This document shows positions 10,402 to 18,725 of a stretch of 64,000 nt of DNA, one piece after another. The notes under the pieces were generated by a model. That model was given only the letters and a program-made list of their open reading frames with translations, ran no database searches and was not told the origin of the DNA. Source of the DNA: Bacteroidota bacterium (GTDB taxonomy: Bacteria > Bacteroidota > Bacteroidia > 2-12-FULL-35-15); the NCBI GenBank assembly GCA_017303895.1, contig JAFLBF010000003.1, positions 62,001 through 126,000 of the forward strand, written 5' to 3'. Within the stretch, counting starts at the first letter, position 1. Each line of letters begins with the position of its first letter. Position numbers and translations under genes: made by a program.

Positions 10402-10953
10402 ATGAAAAAACTATTTTTAACATTAAGCATCATCTTGATCACAAGTGTTGCCTCTTTTGCACAAAAATTCGCATATGTTGATACTGAATATATTTTAGGT
10501 CAGATCCCTGAATATAAAGCTGCACAGGCGGAGTTAGATAAGATCTCCGTGCAATGGCAAAAAGAGATCGAAGCAAAATATACGGAGATCGATAAAATGT
10601 ACAAAGCCTATCAAGCAGAGCAGATCTTACTTACGGAAGAAATGAAAAAGAAGCGTGAAGCAGATATCATTGCCAAAGAAAAAGAGGCAAAAGATCTACA
10701 AAAACAGCGCTTTGGAGTGGATGGCGAATTATTTAAAAAACGTCAGGAATTGGTAAAGCCTATTCAGGATAAAGTGTATAATGCTGTAAAATCGGTAGCT
10801 GAAAAAAGCGGTTACGCAGTAATATTTGACAGAGCAGGCGATATGACCATGTTATATGCCAATGCTAAAAATGATAAAAGTGATGATGTACTTGAATTGA
10901 TGGGTTACAAAGGTGGTAAAACAGGATCAGGTACAGGCACTAAAAAACAATAA
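10402..10953 (+). CDS. OmpH/Skp-family periplasmic chaperone, first copy
   Basis: A 183-residue exported protein with signal peptide MKKLFLTLSIILITSVASFA. It opens with the family strand FAYVDTEYILGQIPEYK, followed by a long helical hairpin rich in Lys, Glu and Gln (residues ~50-120), and ends with the strand segment YAVIFDRAGDMTMLYAN. Skp-like proteins hold unfolded outer-membrane proteins in the periplasm before BamA inserts them, which fits the position 55 bp after bamA. A Gly/Thr/Lys tail ends the protein. Confidence 0.9.
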   Translation: MKKLFLTLSIILITSVASFAQKFAYVDTEYILGQIPEYKAAQAELDKISVQWQKEIEAKYTEIDKMYKAYQAEQILLTEEMKKKREADIIAKEKEAKDLQKQRFGVDGELFKKRQELVKPIQDKVYNAVKSVAEKSGYAVIFDRAGDMTMLYANAKNDKSDDVLELMGYKGGKTGSGTGTKKQ

Positions 10954-10993
10954 TCAACAAACGTAAATTTTAAACAAACCAAAAATTAATATT

Positions 10994-11536
10994 ATGAAGA
11001 ACATCGCAAAATTAGTAGTTGTAAGTGTAGTTGTGTTAATGAGTTCATTTACAGCCAATGCTCAAAAAGTAGCACACATCGACTTAGACTCATTGATCAG
11101 CATTATGCCGGAATCTAAAACGGCTCAACAAGCTGTTCAGGATTACGCAAAACAATTAGAGCAACAAGTAGTAGCAATGCAAACTGAATTGCAAACGAAA
11201 TATGAAGAGTATCAAAAGACATCTGCTGATATGGCTCCGATCATCAAACAAAACAAAGAAAAAGAGTTGAACGACTTGAATCAACGTATTCAGGATTTCC
11301 AACAACAAGCACAGGTAGATTACCAAAATAAGAGTGCTGAATTGTCAAAACCCGTTTATGAGAAAGCTAAAAAAGCGATCGATCAGGTAGCTAAAGAAAA
11401 CGGTTACAAATATGTATTAGACACAAGCACCGGTTTGGTATTATACAACGAACCTGCTGATGATATCATTGGATTGGTAGTAAAAAAATTAGGGATCACT
11501 GTTCCTGCAACAACTACTCCAGCTCCAAAAAAATAA
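10994..11536 (+). CDS. OmpH/Skp-family periplasmic chaperone, second copy
   Basis: This 180-residue paralogue of the preceding gene has a signal peptide ending near SFTANA, the opening strand KVAHIDLDSLISIMPESK, a Gln-rich coiled coil (~residues 45-115) and the closing strand YKYVLDTSTGLVLYNEP. Side-by-side Skp-like genes after bamA are usual in Bacteroidota and may form different trimers or serve different clients; that is inference. A strong terminator follows 20 bp after the stop. Confidence 0.9.
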   Translation: MKNIAKLVVVSVVVLMSSFTANAQKVAHIDLDSLISIMPESKTAQQAVQDYAKQLEQQVVAMQTELQTKYEEYQKTSADMAPIIKQNKEKELNDLNQRIQDFQQQAQVDYQNKSAELSKPVYEKAKKAIDQVAKENGYKYVLDTSTGLVLYNEPADDIIGLVVKKLGITVPATTTPAPKK

Positions 11537-11556
11537 CAGATCATTGGATCTGACAG

Positions 11557-11587
11557 AAAAGCCTCATGATAATTTCATGAGGCTTTT
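11557..11587. terminator. Rho-independent terminator after the bamA-ompH genes
   Basis: A 13-bp perfect stem (AAAAGCCTCATGA and its complement) with a 5-nt loop and a T run ends the envelope cluster ahead of murI. Confidence 0.9.
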
Positions 11588-11631
11588 TCATAAGTAATTT
11601 TTAACTTGCATCGAAATTCGTTACAATACAA

Positions 11632-12453
11632 ATGAGCAAAAAGCCCATCGGCATATTTGATTCCGGTTACGGAGGATTAACTGTTTTAAAAGAAATAGTA
11701 AAACAGCTTCCGCAATACGACTATCTGTATCTGGGAGATAATGCCCGTGCTCCTTATGGGACACGTTCGTTTGAAACAGTTTATGAATATACCTTAGAGT
11801 GTGTAAAGAAATTGTTTGAAATGGATTGTGAGCTGGTGGTGCTGGCTTGTAATACTGCTTCTGCAAAAGCATTGAGAAACATTCAACAAAAAGATCTTCC
11901 GCATCTTGCTCCCGACAAAAGAGTGTTGGGTGTTATCCGTCCAACAACCGAAGTGGTAGGAAATTATACAAAGACCAATCATATTGGTGTATTGGGAACA
12001 TCCGGAACCATCGCATCGAATTCGTATAAGATAGAGATCGGAAAATTTTTTCCTGAGATTGTTGTACACCAGGAAGCATGTCCGATGTGGGTTCCATTGG
12101 TGGAGAACAATGAATTTGAAAGTGAAGGAGCCGATTATTTTATAAAGAAGAACTTGGATCACTTATTTGAACAGGGAAATAAAATTGATACGATCATTCT
12201 AGGTTGTACGCATTATCCTTTGTTGATCAATAAGATCAAGAAACATTTACCTCAAGGCATCACCGTGTTGTCGCAAGGGGAGATCGTTGCAGCGAGTCTA
12301 ACCGACTATCTGAAACGACATGCAGAAATAGAAGGCAAGTTGAGTAAAGGTGGAACATTAGAATGCCTTACAACCGATTCGCCTGAAAATTTCGATAAAG
12401 CAGCCAGTATCTTTACCGGTGCATCTGTTCATTCCAAACACATCGATCTGTAA
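11632..12453 (+). CDS. murI: Glutamate racemase
   Basis: MurI interconverts L- and D-glutamate to supply D-Glu for peptidoglycan. The two catalytic cysteines are seen in VLACNTASAKA (C73) and LGCTHYPLL (C192). The N-terminal GIFDSGYGGLTVLK carries the conserved Asp (D10) and Ser. The length of 273 residues is normal. The stop codon directly abuts the TTG start of lnt. Confidence 0.95.
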   Translation: MSKKPIGIFDSGYGGLTVLKEIVKQLPQYDYLYLGDNARAPYGTRSFETVYEYTLECVKKLFEMDCELVVLACNTASAKALRNIQQKDLPHLAPDKRVLGVIRPTTEVVGNYTKTNHIGVLGTSGTIASNSYKIEIGKFFPEIVVHQEACPMWVPLVENNEFESEGADYFIKKNLDHLFEQGNKIDTIILGCTHYPLLINKIKKHLPQGITVLSQGEIVAASLTDYLKRHAEIEGKLSKGGTLECLTTDSPENFDKAASIFTGASVHSKHIDL

Positions 12454-14052
12454 TTGAAGACCTATCATTTATATCTGTTGTCGTTGCTGAGTGGACTCTT
12501 ACTGGCGTTCAGCTGGTTTCCTGCAGGCATCACTCCTTTGATATTTATTGCATTTGTTCCACTTCTGATCGTTGAGCAATATGCTTTTTTGAATCCGGAT
12601 AAAGTAAAACGCCTAACTCTTTTTGCGGCTACGTATCTAACTTTTTTCACTTGGAATATACTTGTTACCTGGTGGGTGAAGAATGCTTCTATGGGTGGAG
12701 CGGCAATGGCTATTCTAGCCAATGCTTTATTGATGACAGGCGTGTTCCTGTTTTTTCATTCGGTTAAAAAAAGAGTAGGCGAAAAATGGGGAAATATAGC
12801 ATTCATTGTTTTTTGGATCAGCTTTGAATTCATTCATTTAGATTGGGATCTTACCTGGCCTTGGCTTACATTAGGTAATGTGTTTGCAGGTACGCTCGAC
12901 TGGATCCAGTGGTATGAATACACCGGTGTGTTTGGTGGAAGCTTGTGGGTGTTACTGGTAAATGTACTCCTTGTGTTTTATTTGTTTCGTAGTCAATACA
13001 AGAAGCAGTATTTAAAGCGCGGAGCATGGGTAGCAGCTCTTATTTTGTTGCCTATTCTTATTTCTAATGTAGTAGGTGTCTTCGCAAACAAGCTATGGAA
13101 AGGTGGTATGCCGGTAGTGGTAGTACAACCGAATATCGATCCTTACAATGAAAAATTTTTCTCCAACTATCAGGAGCAGCTGCAAAAAATGCTTTTGCTG
13201 GCCGATCAAAAAGTGGATTCAACAACACAGTATCTTCTATTCCCGGAAACAGCTTTAACAGAAGATATCTGGGAGGAACAGCTGGGTCAAAGTTGGAGCA
13301 TCCAAACCTTGCAGAATTATATCAAAAAATTTCCCCAGCTAAAGATCATCATAGGTGCTAGTACTGCAAAAGTGTATCAACCGGGCGAAACATTATCGGC
13401 TACTGCACGTAAGTTTACCAATGCGGATGCTTATTACGATGCCTACAACACAGCCATTCAACTGGATAGTACGGGGAAGATACAATTGTATCATAAGTCG
13501 AAGTTGGTGCCGGGAGTAGAGAAAATGCCATTCCCGTTCATCTTCAAATATTTCGAAAAGTTTGCCATCGATCTGGGTGGAACCAGCGGAAGCTTGGGTT
13601 TGCAAGATGAGCGGACGGTGTTCTATTCTCCCGACAGAACAGTAGGTGCTGCGCCTGTTATTTGTTATGAAAGTGTGTATGGAGAATATGTGGGAACTTA
13701 CGTAAATAATGGTGCTAATTTCATCTCCATCATTACCAATGATGGCTGGTGGGGCGATACCCCCGGTTACAAACAGCATTTAAAATATGGTGCCTTGCGA
13801 GCCATAGAAACCCGCAAATGGATCGCCCGTTCGGCTAACACCGGTATTTCCTGTTTTATTGATCCATTGGGGAATATAGAGCAAGCTACCTCCTGGTGGC
13901 AACCCGCTGTTATCCAGCAACGGATCACCTTATCGGATACAAAGACCTTTTACACGCAATATGGCGATTACATTGCCCGCGCTGCCTTCTACAGCTCCTT
14001 ATTGCTGATCATTTATTCCCTGCTAATTCGCTTTAAAATTCTCAAAAAATAG
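12454..14052 (+). CDS. lnt: Apolipoprotein N-acyltransferase
   Basis: Lnt adds the third acyl chain to the N-terminal Cys of lipoproteins in the inner membrane. The N-terminal ~210 residues hold about six membrane helices. The nitrilase-like domain follows with its triad: Glu in FPETALTED, Lys in HKSKLVPGVEKMP and Cys in PVICYES. The segment IITNDGWWGDTPGYKQH is typical. A last membrane helix lies at the C-terminus (AAFYSSLLLIIYSLLI). The TTG start at 12454 immediately follows the murI stop, which suggests translational coupling. Confidence 0.93.
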   Translation: MKTYHLYLLSLLSGLLLAFSWFPAGITPLIFIAFVPLLIVEQYAFLNPDKVKRLTLFAATYLTFFTWNILVTWWVKNASMGGAAMAILANALLMTGVFLFFHSVKKRVGEKWGNIAFIVFWISFEFIHLDWDLTWPWLTLGNVFAGTLDWIQWYEYTGVFGGSLWVLLVNVLLVFYLFRSQYKKQYLKRGAWVAALILLPILISNVVGVFANKLWKGGMPVVVVQPNIDPYNEKFFSNYQEQLQKMLLLADQKVDSTTQYLLFPETALTEDIWEEQLGQSWSIQTLQNYIKKFPQLKIIIGASTAKVYQPGETLSATARKFTNADAYYDAYNTAIQLDSTGKIQLYHKSKLVPGVEKMPFPFIFKYFEKFAIDLGGTSGSLGLQDERTVFYSPDRTVGAAPVICYESVYGEYVGTYVNNGANFISIITNDGWWGDTPGYKQHLKYGALRAIETRKWIARSANTGISCFIDPLGNIEQATSWWQPAVIQQRITLSDTKTFYTQYGDYIARAAFYSSLLLIIYSLLIRFKILKK

Positions 14053-14060
14053 TACATTTG
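14053..14060 (+). promoter_or_regulatory. Putative -7 box for lpdA
   Basis: TACATTTG matches TAnnTTTG exactly, just after the lnt stop and ~50 bp before lpdA. A clear -33 TTTG is not visible inside the lnt 3' end. Confidence 0.5.
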
Positions 14061-14110
14061 CAGGCGCAAGGTTCTATTGCCTTGTATGAATCTCTAAATT
14101 CTGAAATACT

Positions 14111-15514
14111 ATGGAAAAATTTGATGTTACCGTTATAGGTTCCGGTCCCGGTGGATACGTTGCCGCTATCCGTTGTGCTCAATTAGGTATGAAAACCGCC
14201 ATTATTGAACGTTACAATACATTGGGTGGAACATGTTTAAATGTGGGTTGTATCCCATCAAAAGCATTGTTGGATTCTTCGGAGCATTATCACAATGCAA
14301 CACATACATTCACCGAACATGGTATTGATGTAAAGGATGTAAAAGTGAATTTAAAACAGATGATCAAACGTAAAGGCGATGTTGTAAAACAAACCTGCGA
14401 TGGGATCAACTTTTTGATGAAAAAAAATAAGATCACTGTGTTCACCGGACATGGTTCTTTTGTAAATAAAAACACGATCGAGATTGCTGCAGCTGATGGA
14501 AAAAAGACACAGATCGAAACAGGCAAGACGATCATTGCTACCGGTTCAAAACCATCTTCCTTGCCTGGTATCACAGTAGATAAAAAACGTGTGATCACAT
14601 CTACAGAAGCTTTAGAATTAACAGAAGTTCCAAAACACATGGTGATCATTGGTGGAGGTGTTATCGGTCTGGAATTAGGTTCTGTTTATGCACGTCTTGG
14701 TGCTAAGATCTCTGTTGTTGAATTTACCGGTGGTATCATCAGCACAATGGATGGTGCATTAGGAAAAGAATTACAAAAGAGTTTAAAGAAATTAGGATTT
14801 GAATTTTACTTCAACCATAAAGTAACGGGTGTTACCACAAAAGGTAAAGATGTTACCGTTACTGCTGATAATGCTAAAGGGGAGAAAGTGGAGATCAAAG
14901 GTGACTATTGTTTAGTTTCTGTGGGTCGCAGACCATATACCGATAATTTAGGTTTGGACAATGCAGGTGTGAAAGTAGATAACAGAGGAAGAATTGAAAC
15001 CGATGATCATTTACAAACTAATGTAGCCGGTATCTATGCGATCGGTGATGTGGTGAAAGGTGCTATGTTGGCGCATAAAGCAGAGGAAGAAGGAACATTT
15101 GTTGCAGAAACAATTGCCGGACAAAAACCACATATCAATTATAACTTGATCCCGGGTGTTGTTTATACCTGGCCGGAAGTTGCTGCAGTAGGATATACGG
15201 AGGAGCAATTAAAAGAACAAGGTAAAAAATACAAATCAGGGATGTTCCCTTTCAAAGCAAGTGGTAGAGCACGTGCATCAATGGATACAGATGGTTTTGT
15301 AAAAGTATTGGCCGATGAAGCTACGGATGAGATCCTTGGTGTTCACATGATCGGACCACGCGTAGCAGATATGATCGCAGAGGCGGTTGTTGCAATGGAA
15401 TACCGTGCAAGTGCTGAAGATATTTCACGCATGAGTCATGCGCATCCTACATTCACCGAATCTTTTAAAGAAGCGTGTCTGGATGCAACTGCTAAACGTG
15501 CTTTGCATATCTAG
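14111..15514 (+). CDS. lpdA: Dihydrolipoyl dehydrogenase (E3)
   Basis: This flavoprotein reoxidises dihydrolipoamide in 2-oxoacid dehydrogenase and glycine cleavage complexes, passing electrons to NAD. The FAD Rossmann motif is VIGSGPGGYVAA. The redox disulfide is in GGTCLNVGCIPSKA (C42 and C47), and the NAD site is IGGGVIGLELGSVYARLG. The C-terminal catalytic HAHPTFTE has its His-Glu pair. The length of 467 residues is standard. No other complex subunits are adjacent. It is followed directly by the GxxExxY cassette. Confidence 0.96.
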   Translation: MEKFDVTVIGSGPGGYVAAIRCAQLGMKTAIIERYNTLGGTCLNVGCIPSKALLDSSEHYHNATHTFTEHGIDVKDVKVNLKQMIKRKGDVVKQTCDGINFLMKKNKITVFTGHGSFVNKNTIEIAAADGKKTQIETGKTIIATGSKPSSLPGITVDKKRVITSTEALELTEVPKHMVIIGGGVIGLELGSVYARLGAKISVVEFTGGIISTMDGALGKELQKSLKKLGFEFYFNHKVTGVTTKGKDVTVTADNAKGEKVEIKGDYCLVSVGRRPYTDNLGLDNAGVKVDNRGRIETDDHLQTNVAGIYAIGDVVKGAMLAHKAEEEGTFVAETIAGQKPHINYNLIPGVVYTWPEVAAVGYTEEQLKEQGKKYKSGMFPFKASGRARASMDTDGFVKVLADEATDEILGVHMIGPRVADMIAEAVVAMEYRASAEDISRMSHAHPTFTESFKEACLDATAKRALHI

Positions 15515-15520
15515 GTTGTT

Positions 15521-15550
15521 TTCACCACTAAGACACTTAGGATACAGAGT
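15521..15550 (+). repeat. Left flanking repeat of the GxxExxY cassette
   Basis: The segment carries CACCACTAAG, then CAC, AGG and CAGAG. The reverse complement of 15981-16006, on the other side of the GxxExxY gene, matches it closely: the first 10 bases are identical and the CAC and AGG blocks are kept. A third relative lies at 40552-40579. Confidence 0.7.
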
Positions 15551-15563
15551 AAATTTGTAAAGT

Positions 15564-15977
15564 ATGGTCATAACTCAGAAATATGTGAATGACATTGCTT
15601 ATGAGATTGTTGGTTGTGCAATTGAAGTTCACAAAGAATTAGGTCCTGGATTGTTGGAGTCTATTTATGAAAAGTGTCTGGTTGAAGAGTTGTTAGCTCA
15701 AGGCTTTAAAGTTGAATCACAATCTTTGGTTCCCTTAAAATACAAGGGTAAAGATTTAGGTTTTAATTTTAAAATGGATATAGTGGTAGAAGATTTAATT
15801 GTAGTTGAGTTGAAATCCGTAGAATCAATCTTGCCTGTATTCAAAGCCCAACTGCTTACTTATCTGAAGCTAGCCAACAAACCTAAGGGTTTGTTGATCA
15901 ATTTTAATAGTGAAAATATAACAAAAGATGGACTTGTTCCATTGGTAACAAAAGCTTTTTCTAATCTACCTAAATAA
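15564..15977 (+). CDS. GxxExxY family protein
   Basis: A 137-residue cytoplasmic protein named for the motif seen here as GPGLLESIYEKCL (residues ~28-40). The core has the layout of a small PD-(D/E)xK-like fold: VEELLAQGFKVESQ, then LGFNFKMDIVVEDLIVVELKSVE, in which the Asp and the Glu-Leu-Lys could be nuclease-type acidic and Lys residues. Its biochemical activity is not established. The gene is bracketed by imperfect inverted repeats and separates lpdA from hemH, so it may be an inserted cassette. A TAAATTTG box lies only 7 bp before the ATG. Confidence 0.85.
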   Translation: MVITQKYVNDIAYEIVGCAIEVHKELGPGLLESIYEKCLVEELLAQGFKVESQSLVPLKYKGKDLGFNFKMDIVVEDLIVVELKSVESILPVFKAQLLTYLKLANKPKGLLINFNSENITKDGLVPLVTKAFSNLPK

Positions 15978-15980
15978 TCA

Positions 15981-16006
15981 CTCAGTGCCTGTGTGCCTTA
16001 GTGGTG
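15981..16006 (-). repeat. Right flanking repeat of the GxxExxY cassette (inverted)
   Basis: On the minus strand it reads CACCACTAAG, G, CAC, AC, AGG and so on, pairing with the left copy at 15521-15550. It ends 9 bp before hemH. Confidence 0.7.
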
Positions 16007-16015
16007 TCTTAAACT

Positions 16016-17032
16016 ATGAAAACAGGCGTACTTCTTATTAATCTTGGAACACCCGACAGTCCCAGTACTCCGGATGTTAGAAAATATTTAACTCAATTCT
16101 TGAACGATCCCCGCGTGATCGATATCAATCCGGTTGGTCGTTTTTTATTGGTGAACGGGATCATTGTTCCATTTCGTTCTTCTAAATCGGCAAAGTTATA
16201 TCAGGCAATTTGGACAAAAGAAGGTTCTCCTTTGTTGATCAACAGCATCAAACAACGCGATCTGTTGCGAAAAGCATTGGGCGATGAGTATGTGGTGGAG
16301 TTGGGAATGCGTTATCAAAGTCCGAGCATTGAATCAGCAGTAGAGTTATTAAAGAAAGCCAATGTCAGCAAGATCATTGCTATTCCTTTGTATCCGCAAT
16401 ATGCTACATCGAGCACTACTTCTTCTATTGAAGAAACACAACGTGTTTTGAAAAAGTGGAAAGGACATCCTCCGGTAACATTTATCGATAACTTTTTTGA
16501 TGATCCCGGATTCATTGATGCGTGTGTGGAGAAGGCGAATCAATACGACCTGGAAGCGTATGATTATTTTATATTCAGCTATCATGGTTTACCTGAACGT
16601 CAGATCACCAAAGCTTCCAAAGAATTCAGTGATGGTTCTTGCAAGATCGGTTCCTGCTGTGATGTGATCACCGATAAAAATCGTTTGTGCTACCGTGCGA
16701 ATTGTTTTGCAACTACACGTGCATTGGTAAAACGCTTGAATATACCTGAAGGAAAATATCAAAGCACTTTTCAGTCGCGCCTCGATGATAAATGGTTAAA
16801 GCCATACAGCGATAAAGTGATCGAAGATCTTGCCAAACAAGGAAAGAAAAAAGTGTTGGTATTCTCTCCTGCATTTGTTGCTGATTGTCTGGAAACCATT
16901 CATGAAATTGGAACAGAATATCAGGAGATCTTCCATGAGCATGGTGGCGATAAGATCCAGCTGGTGGAAAGTTTGAATGACAGTCCGGTTTGGGTGAATG
17001 CACTAAAAGACATTGTTTTAAAAGCAAAATAG
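16016..17032 (+). CDS. hemH: Ferrochelatase
   Basis: HemH inserts ferrous iron into a porphyrin in the last step(s) of haem synthesis. The N-terminal GVLLINLGTPDSPS and the active-site FSYHGLPERQI with its metal-site His are intact; the distal Glu lies in ETIHEIGTEYQE. A Cys-rich segment near residues 205-230 (GSCKIGSCCDV, then RLCYRANC) is a possible metal-binding loop; whether it holds an iron-sulfur cluster is unknown. The 338-residue length is normal. A terminator follows 3 bp after the stop. Confidence 0.95.
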   Translation: MKTGVLLINLGTPDSPSTPDVRKYLTQFLNDPRVIDINPVGRFLLVNGIIVPFRSSKSAKLYQAIWTKEGSPLLINSIKQRDLLRKALGDEYVVELGMRYQSPSIESAVELLKKANVSKIIAIPLYPQYATSSTTSSIEETQRVLKKWKGHPPVTFIDNFFDDPGFIDACVEKANQYDLEAYDYFIFSYHGLPERQITKASKEFSDGSCKIGSCCDVITDKNRLCYRANCFATTRALVKRLNIPEGKYQSTFQSRLDDKWLKPYSDKVIEDLAKQGKKKVLVFSPAFVADCLETIHEIGTEYQEIFHEHGGDKIQLVESLNDSPVWVNALKDIVLKAK

Positions 17033-17035
17033 AAG

Positions 17036-17063
17036 AAAGCCTCCGATACATTTCGGGGGCTTT
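17036..17063 (+). terminator. Rho-independent terminator after hemH
   Basis: An 11-bp stem (AAAGCCTCCGA with its complement, one G-U pair) ends in a run of seven T. Confidence 0.85.
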
Positions 17064-17097
17064 TTTTATTATATTTACTAATATAATTCTGTGTAAG

Positions 17098-17748
17098 GTG
17101 AGAACGGTTTTTACATTTGTGTGCGTCATTTTATGTTCTGGTATTTTTGTTAGTTTTCATGCTCCTGCAGAATGGAAATTGCAAAAGCTTGAGCAAGGCA
17201 TCAGTGTGTACACACGTATGGCGGAAAATTCTAAATTCAAAGAGTTAAAGTCGGTCACTCAATACAAAGCGTCATTGTCGGCTGTAATTGCGGTGATCAA
17301 CGACCGGGCTTCTTATCCCAACTGGGTGTATCGTTGCGGAGAGTGTAAGGTGATCAAAAAAATAAGTGCTACCGACCTCTATCAATATCAAACAGTGGTG
17401 GCGCCATGGCCGGTTGAAAATCGTGATTTTGTGGTTCATTATCAATTATCACAGGATCCCAAAACAAAAGTGATCCATATCCATTCTTCCTGTCATCCTA
17501 ATTTTTATCCGCTGCAGGAGAAGCATGTGCGCATTCAGGAATTCCGGGCTCAGTGGATCATTTCTCCATTACCCAATGGATATGTGAATGTTGAATATCA
17601 ATTGCTGGTGAATCCCGGTGGGAATATTCCTGCCTGGCTGGTCAATCTGGCGGTTGTTGATGGTCCTTTTGAAACGGCTTTAGGAATGAAGGAATGGATA
17701 AAAAAAGATATTTATCAACAGGCGAAACTGCCTTATATTGTTGATTAG
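17098..17748 (+). CDS. START-domain (lipid-binding, SRPBCC-fold) exported protein
   Basis: The chosen start is GTG at 17098. Longer readings would run back into hemH and through its terminator, while the GTG gives a clean signal peptide (VRTVFTFVCVILCSGIFVSF). The 216-residue product then reads as one START-like domain: WKLQKLEQGISVYTRMAEN, YPNWVYRCGECKVIKK, VVAPWPVENRDFVVHYQLS and a C-terminal helix around ETALGMKEWIKKD. Such domains bind hydrophobic ligands in a deep pocket; the ligand here is unknown. Confidence 0.8.
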   Translation: MRTVFTFVCVILCSGIFVSFHAPAEWKLQKLEQGISVYTRMAENSKFKELKSVTQYKASLSAVIAVINDRASYPNWVYRCGECKVIKKISATDLYQYQTVVAPWPVENRDFVVHYQLSQDPKTKVIHIHSSCHPNFYPLQEKHVRIQEFRAQWIISPLPNGYVNVEYQLLVNPGGNIPAWLVNLAVVDGPFETALGMKEWIKKDIYQQAKLPYIVD

Positions 17749-17785
17749 TATTCTTTAATAAGCGAAATTTTAGCAAACATTTGCT

Positions 17786-17793
17786 TATTTTTG
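17786..17793 (+). promoter_or_regulatory. Putative -7 box for the acyltransferase pair
   Basis: TATTTTTG fits TAnnTTTG and lies 26 bp before the ATG at 17820. This also argues that the gene starts at 17820 and not further upstream. Confidence 0.45.
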
Positions 17794-17819
17794 AGCATCA
17801 GACACAGTTTAAAACGTAT

Positions 17820-18713
17820 ATGTCAGAAGATAGAAAAAACATAGTTGTTCCGGAAAATGAAAAGTTCATCAACTTGGAGAAAGCGATCGCTTCCAAAAAT
17901 CCAAAGCTTTTGAAATTTCTTCCAGGTTTTGTGTTGCGTTACATCAAAAAGATCGTCCATCAGGAGGAGTTGAATGTTGCCATTTATCTGGCACGGAACC
18001 GTCATGGTGTCGATTTTGCCAATGCTGCTTTCGAAGAATTTGGCGTTAAGTTCAAAGTAAAAGGAGAAGAGAACATTGTGCGTAGCGGTGGTGTGATCAT
18101 GGCTGCCAATCATCCTTTGGGCGGATTGGATGGGATTACTTTTATGAAGATCGTTTCGGACTACCGTCCGGATATCCGCTTTTTTGTGAATGACCTGTTG
18201 ATGGCATTAAAGAATTATGCGCCCATTTTTGTTCCGGTGAATAAGCACGGAAAAAATTCCAGCGACTATGCCCGTAAGTTTGAAGAGGTGTATGCAGGCG
18301 ATCAGTGTTTGCTGATTTTCCCTGCTGGATTAGTTTCCAGAAGGAATGATAAAGGTGTGATCGAAGATCTTGTTTGGAAAAAAAGTTTTATCGTAAAAAC
18401 CATTCAGTATAAAAAGAATATTGTTCCTGTTTATATTGATGGACATAACTCAAAACGTTTTTACAACCTGGCGTACTATCGTAAAAAGCTAGGGATAAAA
18501 GCGAACATCGAAATGTTTTATCTGGTAGATGAGATGTACCGTCAGCGCGGAAAAACGCTGACATTCACCTTTGGTGAGCCGATATCATGGGAAACATTTA
18601 CCGATGATCATCCGGCAGAATACTGGTCGCAAAAAGTAAAAGAGCATGTGTATGCTTTGCAAAGTGGCGACCGCTCAAAAATGCTTCCAACCATTAAAAA
18701 TGTAAATCAATAA
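17820..18713 (+). CDS. PlsC-like O-acyltransferase, probable amino-acid-lipid synthesis (GlsA/OlsA-like)
   Basis: A 297-residue lysophospholipid acyltransferase-type enzyme. The catalytic H-x4-D motif reads NHPLGGLDG, and the downstream substrate block is FPAGLVSRR. Four bp later lies a GNAT-type N-acyltransferase of the OlsB kind. In Bacteroides the GlsB/GlsA pair makes glycine lipids: GlsB N-acylates glycine with a 3-hydroxy acyl chain and GlsA adds the second acyl group. The pairing here supports that role. The amino acid used (glycine, ornithine or serine) cannot be told from sequence. The start is ATG 17820, just after a promoter-like box. Confidence 0.8.
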   Translation: MSEDRKNIVVPENEKFINLEKAIASKNPKLLKFLPGFVLRYIKKIVHQEELNVAIYLARNRHGVDFANAAFEEFGVKFKVKGEENIVRSGGVIMAANHPLGGLDGITFMKIVSDYRPDIRFFVNDLLMALKNYAPIFVPVNKHGKNSSDYARKFEEVYAGDQCLLIFPAGLVSRRNDKGVIEDLVWKKSFIVKTIQYKKNIVPVYIDGHNSKRFYNLAYYRKKLGIKANIEMFYLVDEMYRQRGKTLTFTFGEPISWETFTDDHPAEYWSQKVKEHVYALQSGDRSKMLPTIKNVNQ

Positions 18714-18725
18714 TTATTGACGCGT

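Noticed and set aside
16990-17097. Longer N-terminus for the START protein
   Set aside because: It would overlap hemH and be read through the hemH terminator; the GTG at 17098 gives a proper signal peptide.
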